64,000 nt of DNA from Tipula vernalis (taxonomy: Eukaryota; Arthropoda; Insecta; Diptera; Tipulidae): assembly GCA_958295665.1 (NCBI GenBank), contig OY282560.1:264354641-264418640 (forward strand), given 5' to 3'. The stretch's first letter is position 1. Each line of letters starts with the position of its first letter. A program made the position numbers and the translations under genes. Under the pieces are notes generated by a model that did not search any database, had not been told where the DNA came from, and saw only the letters and a list, made by a program, of their open reading frames with translations. Shown in pieces: positions 24,448 to 36,481 of this stretch.

Positions 24448-25114
24448 CCGCTATTATAGTTCTCACCTCACCGACGAGTCGCCGTGATTCGAAAAGTCAC
24501 TTGAGTTCAATTTTGGCATTATGGTTCTTGCTTTTATTTTGACGAGAATCGCGCGCAGCTGTTGTGCTTAATTTTGTTAATTATGAAAATTTTCAATAGT
24601 TTTTTAAAGTTGGCAACATAGTAATATTAAATTCTGCTTTAAGTCTGTTTTTTTAACATATTTACATATGTATATTGTGATTAATTTTGTAATTGTATTG
24701 TATGTGAATTAATTAGATAATTTAGAGGTTACAATTGTTAATAAATAGTGCAAACGTAAATGCAATCTGGATTATTTTTCTGTTATGAACGAAGCTCGAG
24801 GAAGCAAAAATATGAACAAAAAAAGTATTTTATAATACAATTGTTTTTTAAATAAAAAATGTTTATTCTATATTTAATTAGAAAATATTAATTAAAATAT
24901 ATTTGCCTGTAAAAAAAAAAATATGTAGGGTTTTTTATTTTCATTATTTGTTTATTCCTTACAAAAAATCGCACTAGTACTAGTCACCGAGAAATATTAG
25001 GCGAGCAATTTTGGCATTACTCTCACTCACTCATGGCAAGAACCATAATACTAAAATTTGGTTGAGGTGACTTGAAGTCGTGATGTGATTCTTAGGTCAT
25101 AACCATAATAGGGG
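24448..25114. mobile_element. Inverted-repeat element with about 85-bp TIRs
   Basis: The left arm (CCGCTATTATAGTTCTCACC ... TTTTGGCATTATGGTTCTTG) pairs with the right arm ending ATAACCATAATAGGGGC, with moderate divergence over about 85 bp. The interior is AT-rich and non-coding. The tips read (C/G)CCTATTATGGTTATGACCT-like. A short frame of 117 codons lies just outside (24039-24392, minus strand) and looks like chance. Confidence 0.65.
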
Positions 25115-25303
25115 CATTAAAAACAACTTCAAGATATTGTTTCTAGCTAAATGATTTTTATTTTTAGATAACATTTTCTTAAATGACAACTGACGGGAAA
25201 CTGTTATTTTCTTCACCCAAAAAGGGAAATCCGTTTCCGTTCGCGAACTTAAGATGTCATATGAAAATGACAACTCTCGTTACCCATCGCCAATGTATTA
25301 GTA

Positions 25304-26607
25304 AAGGGTTTTTTTTATAGAGTTACACAAGTTTAAATCATAATAAAACAAAGAAATATATTTTTAATATCAATGAAACGGGCTTTATTGGATAGAAAAT
25401 TTTATGACATTAATGTTTAAATATGATTTCGGTCATGTGGCCGCCACGGCTGGCGCGTACAAGGCGCAATCTGGAACACCAATTTTCACGAACTTTTCGC
25501 AGCATTTGCGGCCGTATTTCGCCAATAATTCTTCAGATGTTGATTTCCAGGTGTTCAATTGTCTCTGGTTTATCGACGTAGACAAGTGACTTTACATAAC
25601 CCCAAAGAAAATTATCCAATGTGGTTAAATCACAGGATTTGGTGCCAATTAATTGGACCATGACGCGAAATTATTCTTTCATCAAAAGTTTCTTTGAGTA
25701 AATAAATTGTAGCGCGCGCTGTGGGGCATGTGGCTCCATCCTGTTGGAACCACATGTCAGCAAGATTAATGCCAGCTAATCGAGGTACGAAAAAATTTCT
25801 AATCATGTCCCTATACCGCTCACCATTGACAGTAACATTCTGACTATCATCGTTTTTGAAGACATATGGACCAATGACCCCGCCAGCCCATAAAGCGCAC
25901 CAAACAGTAATTTTCTGCTGTGGATATAATGGTGTTTCGACAAAAGCTTCTGGATTATCCTCACGCCAAATCCGACAATTCTGCTTATTTACGTACCCAT
26001 TCAACCAAAAATGGGCTTCATCGGAGAACAAAATTTTGAATGGAAATTCAACATCAATATCAATTTGTGCTTCAGCCCATTCGGCCAATTGGCGGCGCAT
26101 ACGATGGTCGTTTGGCTTTAATTGCTGCCCAAGTTGAATCTTGAAAGCTTTTAAGCCAAGATCCTTTCGTAAAATCTTCCATAAAGTGGAAGGACACAAC
26201 CCCAGTTGCTAAGAATGGCGACGAATTGATTGATTTGGATCTTCTTCAATGGTTTCCTGTACAGCGGCTATAGCTTCTTCAATGCGTACTGTTCGGCGTC
26301 TCACGGGATCCACATTATCATTAAGAGTAAACGTGGTCCGAAAACGATCTATTGTTATTCGAATTAGCCGCTCTGAAGGACGATTATGTACGCCATAAAA
26401 TGGACGAAGTGCACGATAAGTTTGACGAACAGAACCATTATTTTGATAAAAAATTTCAACAATTTGCAAGCGTTGCTCTGATGTAAGTCTATCCATAATG
26501 AAATGTCAAACCAAACTAAACAAAAAGCAACTATCATCTGTTAAACGGGTTGTCAAATAAAGCAGTGTTGCCAACTCAAAGTTGTGAACCTATAAAAAAA
26601 CACCCGT
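25304..26607 (-). mobile_element. Tc1/mariner-superfamily element with TIRs and TA target duplication, inactivated
   Basis: Imperfect TIRs of about 28 bp (left AAGGGTTTTTTTTATAGAGT; right, on the minus strand, ACGGGTGTTTTTTTATAGGT) are each bordered by TA. The transposase lies between 26496 and 25410. Its N-terminal helix-turn-helix region begins MDRLTSEQRLQIVEIFY. The first catalytic Asp is in ILFSDEAHFWLNGYV, the second in MWFQQDGATC, and the third in the C-D-L-T-T-L-D-N-F-L-W-G block. Damage: an in-frame TAG (CAG origin) near 26209, a frameshift near 25640 before the third Asp, and a TGA further on. The rest is well preserved, so the copy is fairly recent. Confidence 0.9.
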
Positions 26608-26717
26608 TAGTACTCGTTTCGACATGGTATAGCCGCCGACAGGTGAGAAAAAAGTACAATCAATGAGATATAAGAAATTGGAAAGCTTTGAAATTTCGAT
26701 TACCGCAAACAAAATTG

Positions 26718-26825
26718 CTACAGTACTACAGGCTGGCATGAAGCAATGCTATGTCCGCAGGTGGTCTACGCAAAACGGGCCTGTGGTCGTACGTCTTCGA
26801 TTTGCCTACTACTTAAGGTAGGACG
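26718..26825 (+). mobile_element. SINE tail fragment
   Basis: Matches the 3' portion of the SINE (ACAGGCTGGCATGAAGCAAT ... CTTAAGGTAGGACG). No head; it lies 0.1 kb from the right end of the Tc1/mariner-superfamily element. Confidence 0.55.
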
Positions 26826-26829
26826 CAAA

Positions 26830-27995
26830 TACCGAACTGCGAAAGTTTTTTAGGTTAAATCTATATACTTTTATAAACTAACCAATAAATTAGTTTTATT
26901 AATTTGTTTATTTCACAAACGAACTTTCTAGGATCTGTATCTAAAAATTATTAGTTGATCTATCGTACCTTTATTCAACAAAAAATGTTTTTGTTTAACA
27001 TTTGGGTTGGCAAAGATTGAAGGTGCGTACATGCTACATTTTTGGTGAAAAAAAATGTACACTATATGAAGTGAGCTACATGAATTGAATTATTAATTAA
27101 CGTAACGAATTGGTTACTATGTTCGTAACCCTGCGGCTCAAATTTTTGTCTTGTGAACCATTTTGGTTACGTTATACTGGTAACCCTTGTTAAATTTTAG
27201 TTCGAGTTCGATTTTGAGTTTTACATTGAAGTTGAAAAGCATCTGTATTCCTACAGAGCATTCACAATGAAAAACTTGTTTCTTTTGTCTTACAGGTTTG
27301 AATGAATTTTCAATATAACAAAAATACATTTTTATTGCTAAAATTAGAATTTCTAACCTGAGAAGTGTCTTTGCTAATTTAACCTTATAGTTTGTACGGG
27401 GTTTGCTTGTAATATAAATATTATTCTGTTATATAAAATTTAAAGTTTGAAATTTTTAAGTTTGGTTTTACTAACTACTTCCGAATTATTTAGCCTATAA
27501 GATTTAATCATAAAAATATAATTAATCGAAATATGTACTCATTTAGCCATAAGGATAATAAAAAAGAGATGTAATAAATCCATACATTTTATTGCTGAAC
27601 ATCCTTTTTCATACTCGCTACTAAACAACTCCGTTGACGTCGCTGGTACGAAAAACGCTATGATGCTATTTTCTGGGAATGTACGTGTCTTCAATTAAAA
27701 AAACAGTACATATTATCAAAATGTTATGTAAAATGTGTTTAAAAAATTAAATAAATGAGAGTGTCCTTGCAATTTATAAAATTAAAATTTGTTGTTTGTT
27801 TTTTTCACCCATTGAATTGCAGACGCAGTTTTAGCATGCGAATTATTTAGTTTCAATATTCGATTTTAGATTCTCTAAAATTTTTCATATTAAGTTATAG
27901 TTAAATATTTTTCACGAACGATTCAAGCATGCAAAGAATTATCACACATTTCGAAAATAAAACTTATTCTTCGAGGACGAAATATATTTTCTATT
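26830..27995. other. AT-rich spacer
   Basis: No exon or element recognised. A possible acceptor near 27823 leads to a 14-codon frame without serpin motifs. Confidence 0.45.
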
Positions 27996-28227
27996 AAGGC
28001 GGCTGCATGTATGCAGATAATTTGCGGATAAATATTTATCCGCGCTTTCAACCAAAGAAATCACTGAAAACCAAGTTAAAAAAATTTTATCTTTGAGCAA
28101 TATTATCCGCAAGATAAAATTTTTTTAACTTGGGAGGGGAAATTCTCTTTCGTTTTCAGTGATTTCTTTGGTTGAAAACGCGGATAAATATTTATCCGCA
28201 AATTATCTGCATACATGCGGCCGCCTT
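27996..28227. mobile_element. Fold-back element, about 90-bp arms
   Basis: The left arm starts AAGGCGGCTGCATGTATGCA and contains GCGGATAAATATTTATCCGC, itself a perfect palindrome. The right arm is its reverse complement ending CATGCGGCCGCCTT. The inner parts (ATTTCTTTGGTTGAAA and AAGTTAAAAAAATTTTATCT) also pair. The transcript would form one long hairpin. No coding capacity. Confidence 0.8.
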
Positions 28228-28559
28228 TACGGAAACTCATAGCTGTTTTGTTTCAATTTGAGCAACTTATATAAAAGGTACAAAAAGGTTGTGTCGCTGC
28301 TAAATATGAAAAAGCAAAAATTTTTGTTCCCAAATTGTATTTCAATCTTGATCACAGTAACAAAATCAAACTAAAAAACGGAAGCAGCCCCAATAAAAAG
28401 CCTCTTTGTGGCGGTATGTGGCGATTATGCCAGGATTTCATCCTAAATTTGGACAAAAGGATTGATATATGCCGCCGAAGCCGTAGTGGACGTTTGGTCC
28501 ATATTATCTTTCACACATAATTGTTATCGATCAACGCAATAGTTTTTTATTTACTATCC

Positions 28560-29310
28560 ACATGGTGAAACTCTTATTTGTCCACTCTTCACAATTGAAA
28601 ATCGAAATTTTGACCCCTTCTTTATTTTTAGTTGAACATACGTCAATAAGCGACTAGCGAATTTTAATGGGAAAAAAACTGTTTCACGCACCTTGATAAA
28701 TTCAATAAACAAATATTTTATTTGTGAAAATCGCCACCATTAAAGTGGAGAGGAGGGGAAAAGTAGAAAATTATGTTTTATTTGTTTGAAGTTTTTATTT
28801 ATATATTGGTAACGAATTGACTTACTGGAACAACAACCGTTATCTCAACTCAACAAATTCCTCAAAATATTTCTATTTGTGAGAATCGCCATCACCGATG
28901 TAGAGAAAAAGAAAAAACTGAAACTTTTGTAGTTTAGACATTTTTATTTATATTGCAATAACGGATGAACGGCCCAGGAGAAAAATTGCTATACGTGGCT
29001 CGACGATATCTTTATAAAAGTATGTTTATTTGTAAAAATTATTGACGTAAAACCGGAGAAAAAGGAGATAAACTATAAACAAGGAGATTGTTCTCGTCTG
29101 AGAGTTGTCGCGGGTTATGTTATTTATATATTTCGATAACGACTACCATTCACAAGGCTATTTATAACGTAACGCGCGAGGCAGCTTTGCTCTGTACAAA
29201 ACTCTTTTTTTGTGAAATTCGGCGGCGTTAAAGTGGAAAAAAAGTTAAAAAAAACGAGATTTTCTCTTTTTAGAATCGCCTTTAGTTGTACAAATAAATA
29301 AAATTATCAT
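28560..29310 (+). repeat. Diverged tandem repeat, about 150-180 bp unit
   Basis: Four copies of a unit with ATTTGTGAAAATCGCCACCA, an AAAGTGGAGA-like block, and TTTTTATTTATATATTGGTA followed by ACG. They begin near 28721, 28876, 29029 and 29207. Related single units appear at 37980-38300. Class unknown. Confidence 0.55.
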
Positions 29311-29885
29311 AATTTTTTTTTGTTTGCAAATTAGGAAAAGTTTATATAGTTTTTAAACATTTCAATATGTGGCGGGCGCGGTGCTTCAAAGTCGAGTTTG
29401 ACACAGAAAATGTGTACGGAGCGGGACACGTCATTTCTACTTAAGCGGTTAAAGAACTTTAATTTGTTAAATATCATACTAGATATTTCTAGATATTGTG
29501 TTATCAATTTTCTTAAACTTAAGAAGTTTGCACGGCCATGATAAATTGTCAATCAAAGCCACGATAAATTGTCGAAGCCGCGAACTAAGATTTCTTTATT
29601 TTATTAAGTGCACCTAAGACGGATGTGTATTTTCGATTTGCAGTCAACCTCTAATTATTAAGTAAGTCCGTGTGATAAATATCGTGTGATTTTGATGAAT
29701 ATCTTCTTTACTGTTGCTTGTATGTCAAATAACTATTATAATTGAACTTCTGCCTCTATATTTTGTTTGCTAATTGTTTTTAATGCGTAGATAACACTTT
29801 GCATGACATTTTTGCTTTTTTGATAGTCTTGTATAATTCAACACACCTTACAAAATATATTTGATATTTTTGATAATCTTTTCAG

Positions 29886-30019
29886 CTGTTATTATGATGA
29901 GATATTGTGCTATGATTTCACAGGATACGGATTTTATTGCTGATCACCCATTTGTTTTTGTTTTGAGAGATTGTAACGCATCAGCTGTCTTATTTAATGG
30001 ACATTTTACTGCTGTTTAG
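29886..30019 (+). CDS. Serpin alternative terminal exon D
   Basis: Acceptor ATAATCTTTTCAG, then CT and 43 codons to TAG. The peptide starts VIMMRYCAMISQDT, continues DFIADHPFVFVLRDCN with a textbook A-D-H-P-F-x-F-x-L-R-D core, and ends VLFNGHFTAV. The start resembles A4 (V-I-M-M), which suggests common descent, but the loop is divergent: the poly-Pro segment is replaced by A-M-I-S-Q-D-T. Arg-Tyr-Cys is the likely scissile neighbourhood. The first canonical AATAAA is rather distant (30282-30287). It is a single-copy exon outside the duplicated blocks. Serpin identity is firm. Confidence 0.88.
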
Positions 30020-30287
30020 GTATACATATCTCGTTAAATGTGCAAATCATTAGTTTTATATATTTTATTTGCTTTTTATTATAAAGATAAACGTTTTATA
30101 TATCTTTGAGTAAAATTGTGTTTTAATTGGTATTTTGTCGTTTAAATTTCACAATTTATCTATAATGTATCCGTAAATGCAGTAATTAACGCAATATTCC
30201 AGTAAACTTTAGTTTGTCGAACTCGATATTCTAATTAAGGATTTTAGTTGCTGTTGGAATAAGTAAGTGTGTGTTGTGTCTAATAAA

Positions 30288-31809
30288 CTGACTTTCAACT
30301 AAAACTTTGTTTAAATTAAAACTCTTTATAACTTAATGTCTTTTGATTGAATATGAGTCAGAAAACTTTGATTTTGTGTTTGAAGTAGAATTCAGTTACA
30401 CATTTTGTTTTAATTGTGGCAATAAAATAACATTCGAATCATAATTACAAATTGCCCAAATACGTACGATCCGTGTTTAATTTTAAAAATTCCCTTTAAG
30501 GTAATTTTCTATTTTTTGTCCAATTTATTGCTTAAAAACGAACATAACATAATCGTGAAACTTGTCTTTATTTCACTTAGCGATTTTGTACATATAACAA
30601 CGACAAGGACTCTTTTTCACAAAAGAAAATCATCTTTAACTTTTCACTTTGAACGGTTTACACACAATTTTGCATTTTTTTGCAAAGTGTAACATGTAGT
30701 AATTTATATATTTAATGTTGTTAACTTATCTTTAATTTCGTGCCGAGAATAGATTTGAAAATACAGGGCTAATACAAAACCTAATTGTCTTTTTGATAAG
30801 TAATAGATGTATGTGTAATATACACACAACATGGTTCTCCGTTAATACGAATATGATTTCGGCAGAAATTTCAATTTAGTCATTTCCTGCTTAGAGTTAA
30901 ATTCCAATATTGAAAATTTGCTGACTGGATTAGAATAATATAAAAGAACAAAATTACCGGTATACATTATGTCTTACAATTATTGTTAGAGATGTCTTTA
31001 AGTAAACTAAGATGTCTATAAGTAAACTGTATTGATGTAAGTGCATATGGTGTATGGCCCTGTCAATGGATATCGAATGACAGCTCACACAGTTTTATCG
31101 CGTGGCATTTTTGAAAGAAGGATAAGTTTGTGTTTGACTGGTGCCTCGTTTAACAGAAAAATACTCTTGATGCCTTATCAAAGGCTAAAGAATACCTTCC
31201 CAAATATAAATTTGGATCAATATATGTATGTTTGATGGATTAAATAAATAAAGCATCGTGCAAAAACACATTTGGCTTTAATGAAATCAATAAGATAAGA
31301 TACTCAGACTTACTCAGCTTATTAAGCCGCTGCAAAGTGTTTGTCAATTTGTCCAGATAATTCAGCGTCCAAATGTCAAAGGCTATTTACTTAGCTTTTT
31401 CCTTAACACATTGATTGTTATGGCTATCATTTCTGATAGCCAGTGATACTTCATTGGACGCTACGGCTATCAAATATGATGGCCACGTATGTTCACAGGC
31501 AAAGCTATGGCTATAAAAAATAATAGATTTTAGATACATTCATGAGATACCACTGAAAAAGTTAATTTAAAATCAATCAATGTGTTAATGTGTTGTGTCA
31601 GGAATACAAAATGCAAAGTGAAATAAATGGTATCGCCTCTCATTCCAAATTTTTTTGAGACCATAATAAACACCACTTGGGTTAGATATTTATACGCTGT
31701 TTTTGATTCACGTTCAATTCGCTTATGGTGATTCTATAATCGGGTCGATGCTGCAAATTTTTAAAAACTGCAAAGATAACGTAGAATTGTAAATATTACA
31801 ATAGCTAAC
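30288..31809. other. AT-rich spacer downstream of exon D
   Basis: No gene recognised. A 64-codon frame at 31041-31235 has no motif that I know. Confidence 0.45.
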
Positions 31810-31915
31810 TTGTAATTTTTATTTTGTTTTATTTTTCACATTATCAGCATGTTACATCAGCATGTTACAACAACATGCTGATAATGTGAAAAATAAAACA
31901 AAATAAAAATTACAA
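31810..31915. repeat. Perfect 44-bp palindrome
   Basis: TTGTAATTTTTATTTTGTTT and the rest of a 44-bp arm are repeated exactly in inverse orientation, with an 18-nt spacer around CATCAGCATGTTACAACA. Perfect arms in such AT-rich sequence imply recent origin or gene conversion. Confidence 0.85.
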
Positions 31916-32116
31916 TACAAATCAGCGAGAAAATTAAAAATTTATAAAAATAGCTAACTTGTTTTTTTTGGAAAATGCTATCAGTGGGTCAATTCTCGTT
32001 CCGTGAAAAGTATAATGAAAAGTATTTCATTGACCATTGTGGTGGTGAGAACATCATAAATATGGAAATAAAATTCTATAAAAGCTAAATGTATTATTTT
32101 TGTTATTATTCATGTC

Positions 32117-32379
32117 GATTATAGAATCCGCGGGAGCGAATCAATCGCGGATCGAAAACTACATATGTAAAAAATGGGAAACCAAAATTTTATATCATTG
32201 TTTCATTGAGATCCACTACAAACACTACAAAACTATTGCGTTTGTACGAGGAGTAAAAAAATCGAAATTGCATGTAAATCAATATTTCCAGGATACTTTG
32301 ATTTGCAGCAATTGTTTCCTATTTTTTTTATATGCAGTTTTCGATCTGCGATTGATTCGCTCCCGCGGATTCTATAATC
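32117..32379. mobile_element. MITE-like element, GATTATAGAATCCGCGGGAG ends
   Basis: The terminal inverted repeats are nearly identical for about 42 bp (GATTATAGAATCCGCGGGAG, then CGAATCAATCGC). The interior is 180 bp, AT-rich, with a chance open frame of 98 codons across the element. The GC-rich tips contrast with the surroundings. Confidence 0.8.
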
Positions 32380-33299
32380 TATATGATTATTATTAATAAT
32401 TTCTTGTTAAATAAAATACTTATTTATTTTATTATAAACTCATTTTATTATCAGTCCATACAGTATACAATACTATACAACACGTTGCGACTGCCCTTGT
32501 ACCTTACAATCTTGACAGTGTGCCTTTACAAACTACATAAGTACCACACTGTTTGTTGGCTTATGTTACATACACAACTTAATATTTGTTATGTTATTAT
32601 TTTATCTTATCTACTAAATTTGTATTTTTACCATTAAATGTGCATTGAAACTATAATATGATTCACTTTAAATTTAGCTAATAAGCAAATCTATTAAAAA
32701 CTATTCCGTTTATTTAAGGGAAGCCTCCAAATAATTAAATTTAGTTAAGTATTACATATAATTTGGTCATTTTTATAATTTATTTTATATTTTGACAGGC
32801 AATGATGAAAACTGATTAACTAAATCTACTTTCCAATTGCTGTGTCATTTAGCGGAAATCTCGGAAACTTGATAAAATGTGTGTTTACAGTGTAGCTTAC
32901 TATGAAAGCAACTTATTCAGCATTTTTTCACGATTTCATTTTTTCATTTGGACATCGAGAATCGCCTATTGTCATTAAATGAAAAAGACTTGATGGAAAC
33001 AAAATGGAAATTTTTTTCATTAGGGTTTTTCATAGAACTAGAATTGACCCCCAGGTCCTTTCAAGAAGTAATTCTTTACGTCTAGGTTGAAAATATATTT
33101 ATATGGATTATTTCTTTTATATCAAATTTTTTGAATTTTCAATTGAAATCCTAGGGCCAATTGAAATTTCTTTAATGAGCGGATTATTGTCAAGCTATAA
33201 TAAATTTACTGTGGCCTCTTGTTATAAACTCTTCCATGAGTGGTACCTTGGTACGTTCATGAATATCTTTCATGCTATGTCATGTGGGTTGTTCTGAAA

Positions 33300-34130
33300 T
33301 TGCTGAATTTTTAGTTTATGTGTTTTATCACAATTTTTCCACACAGGTGAGCCATAAGCTAAAATTGGTCTTATGCAAACTTTGTAGAGTATTGTTAATA
33401 TTGTCTAAGCATGACTTTCAGTTTCTCTTCAAATATTAGTCCTAAATATTTTAAATTGTTAGTCCAATATATCATACTGTTATTAAGGATTAAGGGTGTG
33501 CTTGGCAATATGTTTTTCATCATCGTTTTTTTCATCGTCATTGAGCTTTTCTCTCATTGAGCTTAATTTTCCATAATTTATAGTAAGATTAGAGAGTTTG
33601 AAAATAATTTTGAAGATTCAATTCAATTTCTGAGACATCTACATGACAATGTTGCTGCGTCATCAGCTCAGATTTAGGTATGTCTGATGTATAAATATTA
33701 TGTAAATAAAAGCTAAGAATAACTCCTTTGATGGACCCCGCCCTTTCTTTATATTCTCTACTCAAATAATTAACAATTTTTACTCTTAGTTTTCTTTTTT
33801 CTAGGTATGACTGAATAATTTTTAAGATTACTACAGGAAAGCCTAGTTTAAGCATTTTAAATAATAGTCCATTATGCAAAACCAAATCGAATGCTTTCTC
33901 TATATCTAGTAACAGTATTCCCACAGATTTCTTCTCTTATAAACTGTTTTTAACCATTTTTGTAACTCGAGCAAGTTGATGGCATGTTGAATATATCTCT
34001 GTCTAAAACCAAACTGTTCATTTGAAGAATATTGTTGATATCAATCAACAAAGTTGGATATTCTGTATAATTCATTTTCGATTAGGAATTTTTATTCCTC
34101 ATTCCTTCTGTGATACGAATTAAACATAGT
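33300..34130 (-). pseudogene. Non-LTR retrotransposon reverse-transcriptase fragment
   Basis: The open part (33924-33589) encodes ILLLDIEKAFDLVLHNG, the first catalytic block of a jockey-type reverse transcriptase with its Asp. Then come MLKLGFPVVILKIIQSYL and a weakened G-V-x-x-G-x-x-L-S-x-x-L-x-N block ending NIYTSDIP. The Y-A-D-D block is not reached in frame. Sequence on both sides is degraded. It is an old, truncated element lying in opposite orientation to the serpin exons. Confidence 0.75.
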
Positions 34131-34264
34131 AGCCTGTTAAATGCAGGGGCTTTGTGTTGCTGGCGTTAATTGCAATATGTTTGGTCCTGTTCTTCATCTT
34201 AAATATAATATTTACTAAATATTGTAATTTCAATTATTTGTTAACGATTTGTTTTTGATTTTAG

Positions 34265-34404
34265 AAGTTGGGATGTGCGGCGGCAGTCGACTGTGTTTTA
34301 ATTCGAAGATATTATGTTTTAAAGCTGATCATCAATTCTATTTTGCTTTATCAAATTTAAATAAAAACCACAGTTTTCTCGTTGGTCGCTATTTATTTAA
34401 CTAA
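34265..34404 (+). CDS. Serpin alternative terminal exon E, cysteine-rich loop
   Basis: Acceptor TTTGATTTTAG, then AA and exactly 45 codons to TAA, the same length and phase as A3 and A4. The loop VGMCGGSRLCFNSKILC holds three Cys, unusual for an RCL. The core follows as FKADHQFYFALSNLNKN and the last strand as SFLVGRYLFN. Pro of the D-H-P-F motif is Gln. It has no useful Met start and so is missed by ORF searches; it was recognised from the phase-matched acceptor and the F-x-A-D-H-x-F-x-F core. No canonical AATAAA follows within about 400 nt (first at 34829-34834), so its 3' end may use a variant signal, or it may be poorly used. Confidence 0.72.
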
Positions 34405-35039
34405 TTAAATTGTTCTTAAGTTAATATTTGTTTAAGAAAGTTATAAAAAAGATTTTGATTAAAATGTATAAACTATAATTTCTGACAGTGCCAATTGTTT
34501 TTCATTATCAAGGCTTAATTACTTTAAACTATCCAAGCAACTGTATTTTATATTTCAGCTAATTATTGAATTTTTGTAGTTTTTAGGCATCTCAACTCAA
34601 GCAAAGCGCTAGAGTGAGAGAAATGTCTTATATCCCCGCTGTTGATGTCTGTTAGCAAATAGTAATTCGAAAAGTACGTGTCCGATTTTTATGAAAGAAA
34701 GACAGACTGATAGACCTTGATCAAATAAGAAAAACAAGGTATGGCTAAGATCTCTAGGTGGTAGGATTCCAAAGTTATAGATGCGTAAAGATTTCCTTCA
34801 CTATGTATTCACGTAAAAATCTAAAACAATAAAAGTCATAGAATACTATTTTCAAAGACGGCATTGTTGAGATGTCGGTAATGCGATTACACCCTGTAAT
34901 GGTGTTTCCCCCTTTTTAATTAAATGTTTATAAAGCTTATTAAAATTTAAAATCAGGTTCTAGAGAAACCTGTGCCGTATCACTGTCAGTACCTAATTTT
35001 AATGAAGGTTTGTTTATGAAAGGTTCCTTTTTAGTAAAC

Positions 35040-35200
35040 ACGAATTTCGTCAAATCAAATTAATCAATTTTCAAATGGCAATTCAAGGTAATTGTAATTT
35101 GTATTTTAATTACTCCAATTGAAAACAATTGTAATTTGTATTGTACTTTGCTGTAATTTGTAAAATTATTTTATTACTCTCAGCAATATAATTTGCCTAT
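35040..35200. repeat. AATTGTAATTTGTATTTTAATTAC repeat fragment
   Basis: Shares the AAATTGTAATTTGTATTTTA motif and neighbouring sequence with the inverted-repeat element at 60846-61251. Probably a decayed copy. Confidence 0.45.
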
Positions 35201-35416
35201 AGTGTTTTACAGGAATATGAACTCCTCCAAATAAAAATAAATGTATATAATTATGTAAATATTAAACTTTAATAAATAGTTAGTGGTTACTGGTTTAGAC
35301 GTATTATGCATTTTTTAAGAAGCGCTTTGTGTTGTCCATTGTTCAACTTCTCTCTAATGTCCAGGTCTGTGTAAATCTTTTAAAAATAATAACTCACGGT
35401 TCAAATTTACTTTTAG

Positions 35417-35535
35417 GATTGGTTACCGATAGCATGGCGGAAAATTTTACAGCAAATCATCCATTTTATTACACACTTTTAGCGAAACACTTTGAAGAAT
35501 GTGTTACAACATTCAACGGACATTTTGTTCAGTGA
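35417..35535 (+). CDS. Serpin alternative terminal exon F, shortened loop
   Basis: Acceptor TTTACTTTTAG, then GA and 38 codons to TGA. The loop LVTDSMAEN is about six residues shorter than in A4. The core FTANHPFYYTLLAKHFEE is a good match to the serpin motif (Asp to Asn), and the end TTFNGHFVQ resembles exon D (VLFNGHF). AATAAA is at 35578-35583, 43 nt past the stop. The open frame extends upstream of the AG without a stop, so a different acceptor cannot be excluded, but this one is phase-matched to all the other exons. A short loop would alter or abolish inhibition if the rest of the hinge is standard. Confidence 0.75.
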
Positions 35536-35949
35536 ATTATGACTTAAATTGTAATTTAAATTGATTCTATAATTTAAAATAAATTGCTTTTTAAAGTTTA
35601 CATCCCGTATGTATATTTTTCGTCCTTTAGTTTAATTTATTTTATCCACGTTTGATATATAATTGCCCGAAAACTATGCTGATTTCAAATAAAGAAAATG
35701 TAAAATAACCCATTGTTGTTGTATAACCCACGCTGCTAGGGGCAACGTGAGTTATAATTTGCATAACAAAATGTTGAGTAGTCATTGGAAAATTATTCGT
35801 AGCCAAATTGAATGAAAAACTATATTCAATTGTCCAAAAAGTAGTTAAATTACACATATTTCAAAATTCAATGCTATACAGTGTGAAAACATAAAATGGA
35901 ACTATTTCCTATTAATTTAAGAAATTTATTTCAACAAAAGTGAATAAAA

Positions 35950-36070
35950 CGTTGTATGCCACTCGTGAGCAAAGAGATATTGCTCACTCGGGAAAATGTC
36001 CCACTCAGCTATCGCCTCGTGGGACAAACTTATCCCTCGTGGATAATATCTCGTTTTGTTCACTAGTACC
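35950..36070. repeat. CTCGTGAGCAA / TTGCTCACTCGGG repeat
   Basis: Short inverted and direct motifs (GTGAGCAAAGAGATATTGCT, CTCGTGGGACAA, CTCGTGGATAA) in 120 bp; compatible with the end of a MITE. No coding potential. Confidence 0.4.
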
Positions 36071-36481
36071 ATAAATAACTATTATTCTTTTGTTGGTTTT
36101 ACTGCGGTAAACGTGACAAATTCAGAATTCCTTTCATATTTTTAGTTTTTGTTTTTACAGAGATTGACCTACAAAACCCTGTCCACAGTGACCAATAAGG
36201 TATATGAGTTTTTCGTTTGATTTTCAATTAAAAATAAATCAGAATTATATAAACGGTGTTTTTAAATTTAATTGATATTTTCAATAATAATCATTCACAT
36301 TTTTGAATTTCGTGACATTCCTTTTTCAGCTGTCTAGTATGTTTCTATTTTTTGAAACCAATTTAAAATTGAATTTCAAATAAAATTCACAATTTCTTAG
36401 ATTATAAAATGAAATTATCTTTTATAGAATTCTAAATACAAAATTCTTCACCGGTTGGTTTATCGAATTTTAAGGTAGGTA

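Noticed and set aside
28335..28520. Open frame MYFNLDHSNKIKLKNG with a superficial D-H and later G-G
   Set aside because: No phase-matched acceptor just upstream and no P-F-x-[FY]-x-L core; similarity is not better than chance.
32100..32396. 98-codon open frame
   Set aside because: It spans a MITE from TIR to TIR, so the frame is a by-product of the element.
36164..36201. Good acceptor (TTTGTTTTTACAG) followed by a phase-compatible 11-codon frame, IDLQNPVHSDQ
   Set aside because: Too short and without the serpin core; the N-P ending alone is not enough.
36331..36345. Acceptor TTTTTCAG followed by CT-GTC-TAG
   Set aside because: The phase-matched frame stops at once, so it is not an exon.
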